A DNA stretch of 22,939 nt from JAWVFM01 sp963843315 (GCA_963843315.1 CAWJJU010000008.1:1-22939); one strand, 5' to 3'; shown: positions 1-8,961, counted from the first letter of the stretch. Numbers and translations are program-made. The notes: a model not told the origin generated them from the sequence alone.

Positions 1-56
1 GAGTGTCCTCATGCCGAGCCCGACAGGGGCCCTCGGCCTGCCAGAAGGGACACCAC

Positions 57-957
57 ATGGACACCGAGCTCGCCGACTTCCTCGTCTACTGCCGCCTCGA
101 GCGGCGCCTCGCCGAGGCCACCTGCAGCGCCTACGAGCGCGACGTCGGCACCTGCCTCGCCTTCCTGCGAGAGCGCGGAATCGGCGATCTCGGCCTGGTC
201 AAGCCGCCGGACCTGCGCGCCTACCTGGCCGCGCAGGCCACGCATCGGCCGGCCATTTCGAGCCAGGCGCGCGCCGTCGCCGCGCTCAAGTGCTTCTTTC
301 GCTTCTGCGTCGAGAGCGAGTACGTCGACCGCGACCCGGCGCTGGTGCTGCGCACGCCGAAGAAGCGCGAGGCGCTGCCGGACGTCCTCAACCGCCACGA
401 GACCGAGCGCCTGCTCGCGGTCCCCGGACGCGGCGATGTCTGGGCCCGCAACTTCGAAGGCAAGCGCGAGCGCGACCGCCTCCTGCTCGCTCTGTTCGCC
501 TACGCGGGCCTGCGGCGATCGGAGCTGCTCGGCCTCGACTGGGACGACGTCGACCTGCGGCGCCGCCTCGTGCGGGTTCGCCACGCCAAGGGCGGGCGCC
601 AGCGCGTCGTGCCCATCCACCCGGCGCTGATGCCGCTCTTCGGCGACTACCTGGCGGTCCGTTCGCCGGTCACCGAGCCGGCGCTGTTCGTCGGCGTCCA
701 GGGCCGGCGCCTGTCGCCGACGATCTTCGCGGCGACATTTCGCCGCTACGCGGAGGCCGCGGGCGTCACCGATCGCAAGCACGTGACCCCCGCACACTCT
801 GCGCCACGTGTTCGCCTCGGAGCTACTCCGCGCCGGCGCTAACCTGCGCCAGATCCAGGAGCTCCTCGGCCACAAGCACCTGGATTCGACCCAGCGCTAC
901 ACCCGCGTGACAGCCCACGAGCTGCGCGGTGCGGTGAAACGGCTCCGATTCTCCTGA
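57..957 (+). CDS. Tyrosine recombinase (XerC/XerD-like), frameshifted near the 3' end
   Basis: A site-specific DNA recombinase of the phage-integrase family. The ATG at 57 opens a SAM-like N-terminal DNA-binding domain (about residues 1-90), followed by the catalytic domain. Catalytic residues visible are Arg in GLRRSEL (codon at 513), Lys in AKGG (588), His and Arg of HTLRH (793 and 802), His of LGHKH (871) and the Tyr nucleophile in TQRYTRV (898). The reading frame breaks at a run of five C (787-791): upstream of it the protein reads in one frame, and HTLRH through the tyrosine to the stop at 955 read in the next. Removing one C restores a full protein of about 299 residues. As written, the product would lose its catalytic HxxR, His and Tyr. 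Either the gene is newly inactivated or the base is a sequencing error. It is related to, but clearly different from, the recombinase at 9694-10798. Confidence 0.85.
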
Positions 958-970
958 TCCGGAAGCAAGC

Positions 971-999
971 GACGCCGCCCGCGGGGCGCGGGCGGCGTC
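971..999. terminator. Hairpin between convergent genes
   Basis: A perfect 12-bp GC stem (971-982 with 988-999) and a 5-nt loop lie between the recombinase stop and the end of the convergent membrane-protein gene. No T-run follows on the plus strand, and only a weakly T-rich stretch on the minus strand. It probably serves both directions as a transcription stop, but lacks a classical U-tract. Confidence 0.55.
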
Positions 1000-1028
1000 G
1001 GTGCCACCGGGATGTCCAGAGAGAGGAG

Positions 1029-1916
1029 CTAGGTCGTCTCGGTGGCCGGGGTGTCCGTCGCACCCGGAAGGCGCTTGGGAAGGTGTGGGTGGGGCACATG
1101 CGGATGCGGCACATGCGGATGAGGCATGTGCAGCTCGCCGTGCTCCGGCTCGTGGGCGACCTCGTCGGCCACCCGCTCCGGCGGGGTATCGTCGCGGCGC
1201 GTGATCGTGAGGAACACGACCAGAGCCAGGATCGTCCCGAGGAAGATGTAGCTCGTGGTGGTCGTCCCCAGGTCGAGCCCGCCGTGCTTGGACTTCTGCG
1301 ACATCCAGTCGCCGATCGAGGCGCCGAGCGGACGGGTGAGGATGTACGCCAGCCAGAACGCGAGAACCGCGTTCAGGCGGAAGCGGAAATGCGCGAGCGT
1401 GATCAGCCCGATCGCGCCGCCGAAAATGAGGATCGACGGGAAGTAGCCGATGGCGAACTTCTCGGCCACGAGGTCGCCGGCCGACGTGCCCAGGGCGAAT
1501 GTGAACAGGATCGCCAGCCAGTAGAAGGCCTCGCGCTTTCGCGTGTAGATCGTGTGGATCGACAGCGTGCGCTCGCTCAGGTACCAGGCACCGAAGACCA
1601 CAGCGAGGATCGCCGCAAAGATCGGCGTCGTCGTCGTCAGCGGGATTCCGTAGCCGTCGACGAGGTTGTCGCTGAAGAGCGTGCCCACGACGCTGATCAG
1701 GACGACCGCAAGCCAGTAGAGCCCCGGCACATAGCGCCTGGACTTGAACTGAAAGAACAGGGCCACCGCCAGGACCGTCCCCATGATGTAGGTGAGGTTG
1801 GTCAGGCCCAGGTTGAAGGTCTGATCGAGGTTGTCCGCAAAGGTCTCACCGACCGTGGTACAGAGGATCTTGATGACCCAGAAGAAGAGGGTGATCTCCG
1901 GGACCTTGTTCAACAT
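1029..1916 (-). CDS. COG4705-like membrane protein with four-fold repeat and His-rich tail
   Basis: An integral membrane protein of 295 residues resembling the uncharacterised COG4705 family (opening KVPEITLFFWVIKIL, followed by TTVGE). The ATG at 1916 is preferred because GAGGTGG lies 8 nt upstream; an upstream ATG (1976) or TTG (1985) would add 20-23 residues but lacks a good ribosome site. The body is almost wholly hydrophobic. The pattern [FLY]W-x9-G-[ETA]-x2-[ASG]-D occurs four times, with Trp at 13, 68, 133 and 188 and the acidic motifs GETFAD, GTLFSD, GTSAGD and GASIGD. This indicates an internally duplicated fold with an Asp in each unit. The C-terminal cytoplasmic or periplasmic tail (about 241-295) holds HMPHPHVPHPHVPHPH, a likely metal-binding stretch. 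The function is unknown; transport or handling of a cation is only an inference from the buried acids and the His tail. Confidence 0.8.
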   Translation of the reverse strand: MLNKVPEITLFFWVIKILCTTVGETFADNLDQTFNLGLTNLTYIMGTVLAVALFFQFKSRRYVPGLYWLAVVLISVVGTLFSDNLVDGYGIPLTTTTPIFAAILAVVFGAWYLSERTLSIHTIYTRKREAFYWLAILFTFALGTSAGDLVAEKFAIGYFPSILIFGGAIGLITLAHFRFRLNAVLAFWLAYILTRPLGASIGDWMSQKSKHGGLDLGTTTTSYIFLGTILALVVFLTITRRDDTPPERVADEVAHEPEHGELHMPHPHVPHPHVPHPHLPKRLPGATDTPATETT

Positions 1917-1990
1917 TTGTCGGCCCACCTCACGAGCTGTGAGGCGGGCCGGGCGCGTCTGCGCTATTGCATTCATGGATCGCAAGCTGG

Positions 1991-2003
1991 CAGGGGTCCC
2001 CTG
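1991..2003. promoter_or_regulatory. 13-bp palindrome in a divergent intergenic region
   Basis: CAGGGG-T-CCCCTG is a perfect inverted repeat between the minus-strand COG4705-like gene and the plus-strand lipoprotein operon. It could be an operator for either gene, but no second copy or promoter alignment supports that. Confidence 0.2.
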
Positions 2004-2087
2004 AACGCCTCCTGACTTAAGCCCGGCTAAGGGCTGAAGCGGCCCATGTTCAGGAGAAATTCACGCCCGCCACGCAACGATGGGCAC

Positions 2088-2690
2088 ATGAATTCATCAC
2101 GCTCGCGCCGTTGGTATCCGTTGCTGGTTTCCGCGATCGCCTTTAGCGTCGCGGGATGCGGGTCCAGCTCGAGCACGACGTCGACGACCTCGGGGGCACC
2201 CGTTGCGAGCACCTCCGAAGCGCAGTCGGCCGCCGCGGGCGACATTCCCGACAATCAGCAATTCCTCGTCTACAACAACAAGGCCGCCGGCTACTCGGTG
2301 AAGTACCCGGAGGGCTGGGCGCGCAAGGGCTCGCCGAAGGACCTCACCTTCGCCGACAAGGACAACCAGGTCCAGATCGCGATTACGAACGGCAGCATGC
2401 CTAGCGTCGCGGCGGCGCGCTCCGCCCTGGAGCAGTCCGTGCCCTCCTCGGCCAACCTCAAGATCAGCTCGGCCAAGCAGGAGACGATTTCGGGCTCGCC
2501 CACGATCCACATCACTTACGACAAGCTCGGGCCGAAGGACCCGGTAACCGGCAAGAGCCTCACATTGATGGTCGACCGCTACGGGCTGGCAAAGGGGGGG
2601 AAGGTCGCCACTGTCGATGAGTCGACGCCGGTCGGAGTCGACAACGTCGACGCCTACCGGCTCATCATCGAGAGCTTCAAGTGGGCCTAG
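2088..2690 (+). CDS. PsbP/Mog1-like lipoprotein
   Basis: A predicted secreted lipoprotein of 200 residues. The ATG at 2088 gives an ideal signal peptide: the basic segment RSRR, a hydrophobic core and the lipobox VAGC with lipidated Cys24; an in-frame ATG at 2046 would only add a hydrophilic leader. A low-complexity Ser/Thr linker (about 25-45) follows, then a domain opening AAGYSVKYPEGW, typical of PsbP/DUF1795-like lipoproteins, with an amphipathic helix and a closing strand near SFKWA. It is the first gene of the ABC-permease/two-component operon and its 3' end overlaps the GTG start of the first ATPase. It may be the extracytoplasmic partner of the permease; its ligand is unknown. Confidence 0.75.
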   Translation: MNSSRSRRWYPLLVSAIAFSVAGCGSSSSTTSTTSGAPVASTSEAQSAAAGDIPDNQQFLVYNNKAAGYSVKYPEGWARKGSPKDLTFADKDNQVQIAITNGSMPSVAAARSALEQSVPSSANLKISSAKQETISGSPTIHITYDKLGPKDPVTGKSLTLMVDRYGLAKGGKVATVDESTPVGVDNVDAYRLIIESFKWA

Positions 2691-3438
2691 CGTCCGCCCA
2701 GGGCAAGCGCAACGGGTTTACGCAGAGCCTCTACGTCGAGCCCGAGGCCAAGGCCAAGGCCACGGATATCGAGTGGCCGGCCCTCGAACTCATCGACGTC
2801 TTCAAGATCTATCGCTCGGGCCCGGTCGAGACGGTGGCGCTCCGGGGCTTGGACGTGAAGATCAAGCCACGCGAGATGGTTGCCGTGGTTGGGCCCTCGG
2901 GCAGCGGTAAGAGCACGTTTCTGGCCCTGGCGGCGGCGCTCGACGTGCCCTCCGCGGGCGAGATTCGGGCGTTCGGCCGTTCGCTGGCGCGGCTCGACGA
3001 GTCCGAGCTCGCGGCCTACCGCTCCACCGAGATCGCGATCGTCTTTCAGGCGGACAACCTCCTCTCGATTCTTTCGGCTCGGGAGAACGTCGCCCTGTCG
3101 GTGGATCTGGGAGGCGGCGGGGCGCTCGGGCGACCCGGCCGAAGTCTTGGCCACGTTCGGCCTCGCCGCAGCGCGCCGGGCAGCTCCCGCGCGAGCTCTC
3201 CGGGGGCGAGCAGCAGCGCGTCGCGATCGCCGCCGCGGCCGCTCGCCGGGCGCCCCTCGTGCTTGCTGACGAGCCCACCGGCGAGCTCGACGCAGAGAAC
3301 GAGAGGATCGTCCTCGACGCCCTGCGCGAGCTACGCGACGCCAACGACAGCACGGTCGTGGTGGTCACCCATTCCGAGCGGGTCGCGTCCGCATGCGACC
3401 GGGTGATCCACATCGCCGATGGGCGGGTGCGCGAATGA
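2681..3438 (+). CDS. ABC transporter ATP-binding protein (LolD/MacB type), with two frameshifts
   Basis: The nucleotide-binding subunit of a MacB/LolCDE-type ABC system. The GTG start at 2681 overlaps the lipoprotein stop by 10 nt. Walker A GPSGSGKST is at residues 71-79 and the Q-loop follows as VFQADN. The frame then changes twice: near 3110-3122, after the Gly-rich segment, and again near 3165-3183. The signature LSGGEQQR (3196 onward), Walker B LVLADEPTG (Asp at 3268) and H-loop VVTHSE read in the third frame to the stop at 3436-3438, which overlaps the next ATG. Each shift equals one extra base. As written, the first frame runs to 3406 and would give a protein without signature or Walker B. 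All motifs are intact across the frames, so a sequencing error or a very recent mutation is likely. The partner ATPase directly downstream is intact. Confidence 0.8.
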
Positions 3439-4166
3439 GCCCGGCAGCCGTTCACCTTGAGGCAGCCAGGCGTCCGGGGGCGCCGATCGCCGCCTGCGCC
3501 GGCCTCACCGTTGCCCACGGCCGGGGGGCGGCGCGGGTGGTTGCACTGGCCGATGTGAGCATCGAGATCCGCCCAGGCGAACTCATGGCGGTGCTGGGTC
3601 CCTCCGGCTCGGGCAAGACGACCCTTCTGCACGCGCTCGGTGGGTTGATCGAACCCGAGTCTGGCGAGGTCACCCTGATGGGTGAGCCGCTTTCGTCCCT
3701 GGACGCCGCCGCCCGCGGACGCGCGCGAGCGGGCGCGATCGCCTACGTCTTCCAGGGCTCGAACCTTCTGCCCTACCTCTCCGCCCGCGAGAATCTCGAT
3801 TTCGCGGCGCTCGTCGCCGGGGGGCGCGCGGACGGCCGGCCGGGACCCGACCCCGCGCAGGCACTGGCCCTGGTCGGGCTCGAGCACAAGGCGCAGGCCA
3901 CGCCCGCCGAGCTCTCCGGAGGCGAGCAGCAGCGCGTCGCAATCGCGCGAGCGATCGTCCAGGCGCCCGACCTGCTGCTCTGTGACGAACCGACGGGTCA
4001 TCTCGACTCCGACAGCGGCAAGCGGGTGCTCGACATGCTCACCGCCCTGCGCGCCGAGCTCGACCTGGCGCTCGCGATCGCAACGCACGATGCCGCCGTG
4101 GCCAAGCGGGCGGATCGCGTTATCGAGCTCGTCGAGGGCAGGGTCAGCAGTCAGGCGCAGCTGTGA
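3435..4166 (+). CDS. ABC transporter ATP-binding protein (LolD/MacB type)
   Basis: An intact ATPase of 243 residues that powers the FtsX-type permease encoded just downstream. The ATG at 3435 overlaps the stop of the preceding ATPase gene (ATGA). Visible motifs are Walker A GPSGSGKTT (55-63), the Q-loop in YVFQGSN, the signature LSGGEQQR (from 160), Walker B LLLCDEPTG (Asp184, Glu185) and the H-loop in ATHDA. The pattern is that of the ABC families MacB, LolD and FtsE, which work from the cytoplasmic face on lipoproteins, peptides or cell-wall enzymes rather than importing solutes. Two consecutive ATPases for one fused permease suggest a heterodimer on the duplicated permease. The end overlaps the permease GTG (4163). 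Confidence 0.9.
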   Translation: MSPAAVHLEAARRPGAPIAACAGLTVAHGRGAARVVALADVSIEIRPGELMAVLGPSGSGKTTLLHALGGLIEPESGEVTLMGEPLSSLDAAARGRARAGAIAYVFQGSNLLPYLSARENLDFAALVAGGRADGRPGPDPAQALALVGLEHKAQATPAELSGGEQQRVAIARAIVQAPDLLLCDEPTGHLDSDSGKRVLDMLTALRAELDLALAIATHDAAVAKRADRVIELVEGRVSSQAQL

Positions 4167-6880
4167 GCGCGCTGGCCGTTCACGCGCGGCTCGCCTTTGC
4201 CGGGCTTGTGCGCAGCCCGGGGCGGAGCCTGCTGCGCGGCGCCGTGGTCGCCGCATCCGTTGCCCTGCTCGCCGCGATGCTGCTGTTCATCTCCGACTCG
4301 CTTCGCAGCGCGTCGGCGAGCGCGGTTCGGGCCGTGCCGCTGGACTGGCAGGGCTCCGTGCAGTCCTACAAGCAGGACCTCTCCGTAGCACACGGCGTTG
4401 CGAAGCAGGCGGGGGTTTCCCAGGCTTCGCCGACCGCCACAGCCCCCTTCGCCGGCGCAACCCACATCGGGCCGGCCGGCCACACCGCCACGGGTTCGGG
4501 ATCGCTGCTCGCCGTGCCGCCCAACTACTCGAACGGGATCGGGACCTTCCGACTGCTCCAGGGCTCCCTGAAGCCCGGGCAGATAGTGGTCGACCAGCAG
4601 ATGGCGGCCACCCTGCAAGCCCAGATTGGCGACACCTTGCGACTTGCACCCACCAAGGGCGCCAAGTCCCTGGCCTACAAGGTTTCGGGCGTCGCCCTGA
4701 TCACGGCCCCCGACCAGGTATTCCAGCCGCTGAACCCATCTCTTGGCCCGGCGCCTGCGCAGCCCCCTTCGAACGCGGCGATCATGCCGCTCGGCACGTT
4801 CGCCCGCACCTATGCGCCGGCGCTGCCGGCGATCACGGCCGCCAACGCGCTGCAGAGCTCGCAGCCGGGCGCCCAGCAGGGGATCCAGTGGCAGGTTCAG
4901 GCGCAGCTCGACCCGGTGCCCCTCGGGGCTTCCGGCAGCCCCTCCGCAGCGCTGAAGCTCGCCGACCAGACCCGCAACCGGGTGGAGCGCTCGCTTCCTG
5001 GGCAAGTGCAATTCGTCGACAACCTCTCCGACTCGCTGTCGACGGCCGCGGGGGATGCCCTCTACGGCGAGGCGCTCTACATATTGCTGGCGGTGCCGGG
5101 CGCGCTCATCGCCCTCGGCGTCGCCTATTTGGCTGCACTTGGAACCAGCGAGCGCGACCGGCGCGACATGGCGCTGCTGCGGGCCCGCGGCGCAACGCGA
5201 CGCGACCTGATCACCCTGGCCATCGTCGAGAGCGTGATCCTCGGAACGATTGCCGGCATCGCAGCCGCTGCGATCGGGCTGCTCGCGGTGAAGGCGCTCA
5301 TGAGTGGATCGGTTCCGATCACCGCCACACGAGCGATCGTCACGACCGCCGTGAGTATCGTCCTCGCGATCGCGGGTTCGGCGGTCGCTCGCGCGGCGGC
5401 GGTGTCCACCGTCCTGCGCTCCGAGGTCGCGGAGGGCCGCCAGGCGACGGTGAGCGACCGCGTCCCGGCGTGGCGGCGCTACTACCTGGACTTCGCTGCC
5501 CTCGTGGGCGCCGGGCTCGTCTACTGGCTCACCATCCGCACAGGCTTCTCGGCGGTGGTCAACCCCGATTCGAACCCGACGCTCTCGCTCGCCGTCTACA
5601 TGTTCTTCGGGCCGGCTCTGCTCTGGCTCGGAGCGACCCTGCTGATCGTTCGCCTGCGCGGCCGCGGGCTGTCCTGGTTCGCGAGTCGCGCCGCCCGGCG
5701 CCGCCCGGGCTCGCTGGGCTCGCTGGTCCTGGCAAGCGCCGGGCGCCGGGGAACAGCCATCAACCGTGGCCTCCTCGTCGTCGGCCTGCTCCTGGCCTTC
5801 GGCGTGAGCCTGGCGATCTTCTCGGCGACCTACGACCAGCAGGGCCGCGTGGACGCGCAGCTGACGCTGGGCGCGGATGTCACGGCGAGCGCCGAGCGGG
5901 CGCCCGGCAAGGGCGGGAGCCTGGAATCCCGGGTCGCCGCGGTCCCCGGCGTTACCGCGACCACCGCTCTCGACCACTCCTACGCCTACGTCGGGCCGGA
6001 TCTCCAGGACACCTACGGCATCAATGCCGCGACGTTCCCGAACGCGACCACGCTGCGCGACTCGTATTTCGTGGGCGCCGGCGCCGGCGATGTGATGCAT
6101 CGCCTGCAACAGACGCCTAACGGCATCCTTGTCTCGCAGGAGACGATCACCGACTACTCGCTGGCGCCGGGCGACCTCCTGAGGCTTCGCGTCCTCGACC
6201 AGCGAACGGATCGTTTCAAGGTCGCGCCGTTCCGAGTGGTCGGCACGGTCCAGGAGTTCCCCTCGGCGCCACGTGACTCGTTCATGGTCACGAACCTGCG
6301 CTACCTCGACTCGGTGACCCACTCGCCCGGCCCCAACGTCGTCTTCGCCAAGGCGACCGGGAGTCCCACGGCGGTCGCGCAGCGCGTCGCCGCGGCCACC
6401 AAGCCCCTGGGCGCGACCGTCAAGAACATCGACCAGCAATCTGCGCAGACCGCGACTTCCCTGACCACCGTGGACCTGACGGGGATCAGCCACATCGAGG
6501 AGGCCTTTGCCGTGATCCTCGCGGCGGCGGCTATGGCGCTCTTTGTCGCGACCACGATCGCCGAGCGCCGCCACGAGCTGGCGACCATGGCGTCGATCGG
6601 CGCGAACACTCGCCAGGGAGGAGCCTTCGTCTGGAGCGAGGCGGCGCTGGTTCTCGGCGCGAGCCTGGTGCTTGCGGCAGCGCTCGGCTGGATTGCTGCC
6701 CAGATGCTCGTCGGAATGCTGACTCACGTGTTCGATCCGCCACCCGACGCCCTGGCGATTCCGTGGGGCTTCCTGGCGGGCCTCGGCGGTGCGGCGATCC
6801 TCAGCACCGTCACCGGCTCGCTGCTCGCCACTCGCAGCCTGCGCCGCCTGCCGCTGGGTGCGCTCCTGCGCGAGCGATAG
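4163..6880 (+). CDS. FtsX/MacB-family ABC permease, large two-domain form
   Basis: A membrane subunit of 905 residues starting at the GTG in the GTGA overlap with the ATPase stop. One transmembrane helix (about 26-45) is followed by a large extracytoplasmic region (about 50-300), then a first FtsX domain (three helices, about 305-420) containing ERDRRDMALLRARGATRRD, the usual cytoplasmic coupling sequence. Further helices follow, then a second extracytoplasmic region (about 560-770) and a second FtsX domain at the C-terminus with ERRHELATMASIGA. The duplicated architecture is that of ABC3-type permeases that couple ATP hydrolysis to work outside the membrane. With the lipoprotein upstream and the two-component system downstream it forms one transcription unit. 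The substrate cannot be read from the sequence. Confidence 0.88.
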   Translation: MSALAVHARLAFAGLVRSPGRSLLRGAVVAASVALLAAMLLFISDSLRSASASAVRAVPLDWQGSVQSYKQDLSVAHGVAKQAGVSQASPTATAPFAGATHIGPAGHTATGSGSLLAVPPNYSNGIGTFRLLQGSLKPGQIVVDQQMAATLQAQIGDTLRLAPTKGAKSLAYKVSGVALITAPDQVFQPLNPSLGPAPAQPPSNAAIMPLGTFARTYAPALPAITAANALQSSQPGAQQGIQWQVQAQLDPVPLGASGSPSAALKLADQTRNRVERSLPGQVQFVDNLSDSLSTAAGDALYGEALYILLAVPGALIALGVAYLAALGTSERDRRDMALLRARGATRRDLITLAIVESVILGTIAGIAAAAIGLLAVKALMSGSVPITATRAIVTTAVSIVLAIAGSAVARAAAVSTVLRSEVAEGRQATVSDRVPAWRRYYLDFAALVGAGLVYWLTIRTGFSAVVNPDSNPTLSLAVYMFFGPALLWLGATLLIVRLRGRGLSWFASRAARRRPGSLGSLVLASAGRRGTAINRGLLVVGLLLAFGVSLAIFSATYDQQGRVDAQLTLGADVTASAERAPGKGGSLESRVAAVPGVTATTALDHSYAYVGPDLQDTYGINAATFPNATTLRDSYFVGAGAGDVMHRLQQTPNGILVSQETITDYSLAPGDLLRLRVLDQRTDRFKVAPFRVVGTVQEFPSAPRDSFMVTNLRYLDSVTHSPGPNVVFAKATGSPTAVAQRVAAATKPLGATVKNIDQQSAQTATSLTTVDLTGISHIEEAFAVILAAAAMALFVATTIAERRHELATMASIGANTRQGGAFVWSEAALVLGASLVLAAALGWIAAQMLVGMLTHVFDPPPDALAIPWGFLAGLGGAAILSTVTGSLLATRSLRRLPLGALLRER

Positions 6881-6912
6881 CGGATGCGGGCGATACTCGA
6901 GGAGTGGGCCAG

Positions 6913-7572
6913 ATGCGCGCGCTGATTGTCGAGGATGACGCCGACCTGCGGCGAATTCTCCGTCGCGGGCTCGAGGAGGAGGAGCTCGAGGTAGAGGCCG
7001 TGGGGACTGGCCACGATGCGATCGCCGCTGCCGGCGCGAGGAGGCCGGACCTCCTCGTGCTCGACATCGGCCTTCCCGACGCCGACGGGCGCGACGTCTG
7101 CCAGGCGCTGCGAGCCCAGGGCCTCGCGGCGCCGGTGATCTTCCTGACGGCGCGCGACGCTGTCAGCGACAGGCTTGCGGGCTTCAGCGCCGGAGGCGAC
7201 GATTACCTGACCAAGCCGTTCGCCCTGGCCGAGCTGATTGCCCGGGTCCGCGCGTTGCTGAAGCGCGCCGGCGCCGACGCCGTCTCACTTCTTCACGACC
7301 TGAAGCTGGACCCTGGTGCCCACGCGGTGTCGCGGGGCTCGCAGACCGTGCCCCTGACGCCCACGGAGTTCCGTCTTCTTGGAGCCCTTGCGGCGCGACC
7401 CGGCGAGGCCGTGCGCCGCCGCGAGCTGGTCGCAACGGGGTGGCCCGATGGCGCGATCGTCCATGACAACACGCTCGACGTCTACGTCGCGAGGCTGCGG
7501 CGCAAGCTCCGCGAGCTCGGCACCGCGGCCGAGATCGCCACGGTGCGCGGCGTCGGCTACACGTTGCGATGA
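6913..7572 (+). CDS. OmpR/PhoB-family response regulator
   Basis: A transcription factor of 219 residues. The ATG at 6913 is supported by AGGAG 8 nt upstream and by MRALIVEDDADL as a standard receiver opening. The receiver domain (1-115) shows the acidic pocket EDD (7-9), phospho-acceptor Asp51 in LVLDIGLP, Thr79 in FLTARD and Lys101 in YLTKPF. The winged-helix output domain (about 125-219) contains LTPTEFRLLGALA and the end RGVGYTLR, both typical of the OmpR family. It lies 32 bp after the ABC permease and overlaps the histidine kinase (ATGA). It probably controls this operon or the genes that respond to the same envelope signal. Confidence 0.95.
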   Translation: MRALIVEDDADLRRILRRGLEEEELEVEAVGTGHDAIAAAGARRPDLLVLDIGLPDADGRDVCQALRAQGLAAPVIFLTARDAVSDRLAGFSAGGDDYLTKPFALAELIARVRALLKRAGADAVSLLHDLKLDPGAHAVSRGSQTVPLTPTEFRLLGALAARPGEAVRRRELVATGWPDGAIVHDNTLDVYVARLRRKLRELGTAAEIATVRGVGYTLR

Positions 7573-8897
7573 AGAGCCTGAGCCTGCGCGCACGGTTGAT
7601 GACCGTCGTGGTCGTGGGAGCGGCCATCGCAATCGCCGCGCTGACCGCCGGTTTCAACCTGGTGCTGCGCTCCAGCCTGGACCACGACGCGAACCAGGTC
7701 CTCACCGCTCGCGCGGCGGCGACGCTCGCAACGGTCGAGGTCAAGGAGGGGCACCTGAAGGCCGTTGAGGCCCCGGATCGGAATGCTGTCGACGCGCTCG
7801 TCTGGCTCTACTCACACGGGCATGTGGTCGAAGCCCCGCGCGCCGCCCCGGAGTTGCAAGCTCAGGCAGGCGCCCTCGCCGTTGGACCGAAGCGCACTGC
7901 CGAGAACCAGACAACCGACGTCCGCCTCTACTCGCAGCCGGTGATCAGAAACGGCAAGCGGGTGGGGGCGGTCGTCGTGGGCCTCTCGCTCGAGCCGTAC
8001 GAGCGCAGCGCCTCGCGGGCGCTCGTCCTGTCGCTCGGCTTCGCCGTTGCACTCTTCCTCTTCCTTGTCATCGCCACCTGGCTCGTGATTGGCGGCGCAC
8101 TGCGGCCTGTGGCCCGTATGACTGCCGAGGCCGCCGACTGGTCCGAGCACGACCTCGACCATCGCTTTGCTGCCGGCGAACCCCACGACGAGCTCACTCG
8201 CCTAGCCGCGACCTTCGACTCCATGCTCGACCGCCTCGCGGCCAGCCTGCGCCACGAGCGCCGCTTCTCCGCCGAGGTCTCCCACGAGCTGCGGACCCCG
8301 CTGGCGGCGATTGTCGCCGAGGCCGACCTCTCGCTGCGGCGCGAGCGCCAGCCCGGCGAATACCGCGACGCGATCGCGGTGATCGCCGACCGGGCGCGCC
8401 AGCTCCAGCGCACGCTCGACACCCTTCTCGCGGCGGAGCGCGCCGAGTTGGATCCGCTCGGCGTCGCCGAGGCGGCGGAGGTGGCAGAGCGAGCCCGGGC
8501 GGCCTGCGCCCCGCTTGCAGCCGACCGTGGCGTGGAGCTGGGCGTCGAGAACGACGGGTCGCTCCGCGTCGGGGTCGATGCCGAGATCGCCGAGCGGGTG
8601 CTCGCCCCCCTCGTCGAGAACGCCTGCCGCTACGCCCGCACCCGAGCGCTGATCGCCGTGCGCGATGGCGGTGAGAGCATCGAGTACGTCGTTTCCGACG
8701 ACGGTCCCGGGGTGCTCGCGGCCGAGAGCGAGGCGATCTTCGAGCCTGGCATGCGTGGCAGCGCGGCCCAGGACGCAGACGGGCAGGGCGCCGGCCTCGG
8801 CCTGGCCCTGGCGCGCCGGCTCGCGCGCGCAATCGACGGCGAGGTGGCCTACTCCGACGCCGACCGCGCCTTCGTCTTCACTGCGCCGCGCGCCTAG
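7569..8897 (+). CDS. HAMP-domain sensor histidine kinase
   Basis: The membrane sensor kinase paired with the upstream regulator; 442 residues, with its start overlapping the regulator stop. It has an N-terminal transmembrane helix (about 12-33), a short extracytoplasmic domain (about 34-155), a second helix (about 155-178) and a HAMP linker. The H-box EVSHELRTPLAAI carries phospho-acceptor His239. The ATPase region follows, with the N-box in LVENACRYA, the G1 box VSDDGPGV and the G2 box GAGLGLALARRLA. All catalytic boxes are intact. The small sensor domain has no recognisable ligand fold. Placement after the ABC genes suggests it detects either the transporter's substrate or envelope damage, as in BceS-like and related modules, though the sequence alone does not show which. 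Confidence 0.95.
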   Translation: MKSLSLRARLMTVVVVGAAIAIAALTAGFNLVLRSSLDHDANQVLTARAAATLATVEVKEGHLKAVEAPDRNAVDALVWLYSHGHVVEAPRAAPELQAQAGALAVGPKRTAENQTTDVRLYSQPVIRNGKRVGAVVVGLSLEPYERSASRALVLSLGFAVALFLFLVIATWLVIGGALRPVARMTAEAADWSEHDLDHRFAAGEPHDELTRLAATFDSMLDRLAASLRHERRFSAEVSHELRTPLAAIVAEADLSLRRERQPGEYRDAIAVIADRARQLQRTLDTLLAAERAELDPLGVAEAAEVAERARAACAPLAADRGVELGVENDGSLRVGVDAEIAERVLAPLVENACRYARTRALIAVRDGGESIEYVVSDDGPGVLAAESEAIFEPGMRGSAAQDADGQGAGLGLALARRLARAIDGEVAYSDADRAFVFTAPRA

Positions 8898-8943
8898 CTC
8901 GCCGCGGTGATCGTCGCGCGGACGGCGCCTCGAGCTCATCGCG

Positions 8944-8961
8944 GGGCGCGGCGTCGCGCCC
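8944..8961 (+). terminator. Possible terminator of the ABC/two-component operon
   Basis: A 7-bp GC stem (8944-8950 with 8955-8961) with a GCGT loop lies about 46 bp after the kinase stop. No U-tract follows, so this is only a candidate. Confidence 0.3.

Noticed and set aside
1083..1130. Short tandem repeat as a possible CRISPR or satellite
   Set aside because: The repeats are in-frame codons of the PHPHV units in the COG4705-like protein tail; there are no spacers.
3682..6120. Very long open frame (812 codons) on the plus strand over the ABC permease
   Set aside because: It is Arg/Pro/Gly-rich with no domain, and lies out of frame with the clearly recognisable ATPase and FtsX permease. It is a shadow of high GC content.
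4151..6727. Long minus-strand open frame (858 codons) opposite the permease
   Set aside because: Composition is dominated by Arg, Gly and Asp/Gln runs from reversed GC-rich codons. No motif is present.
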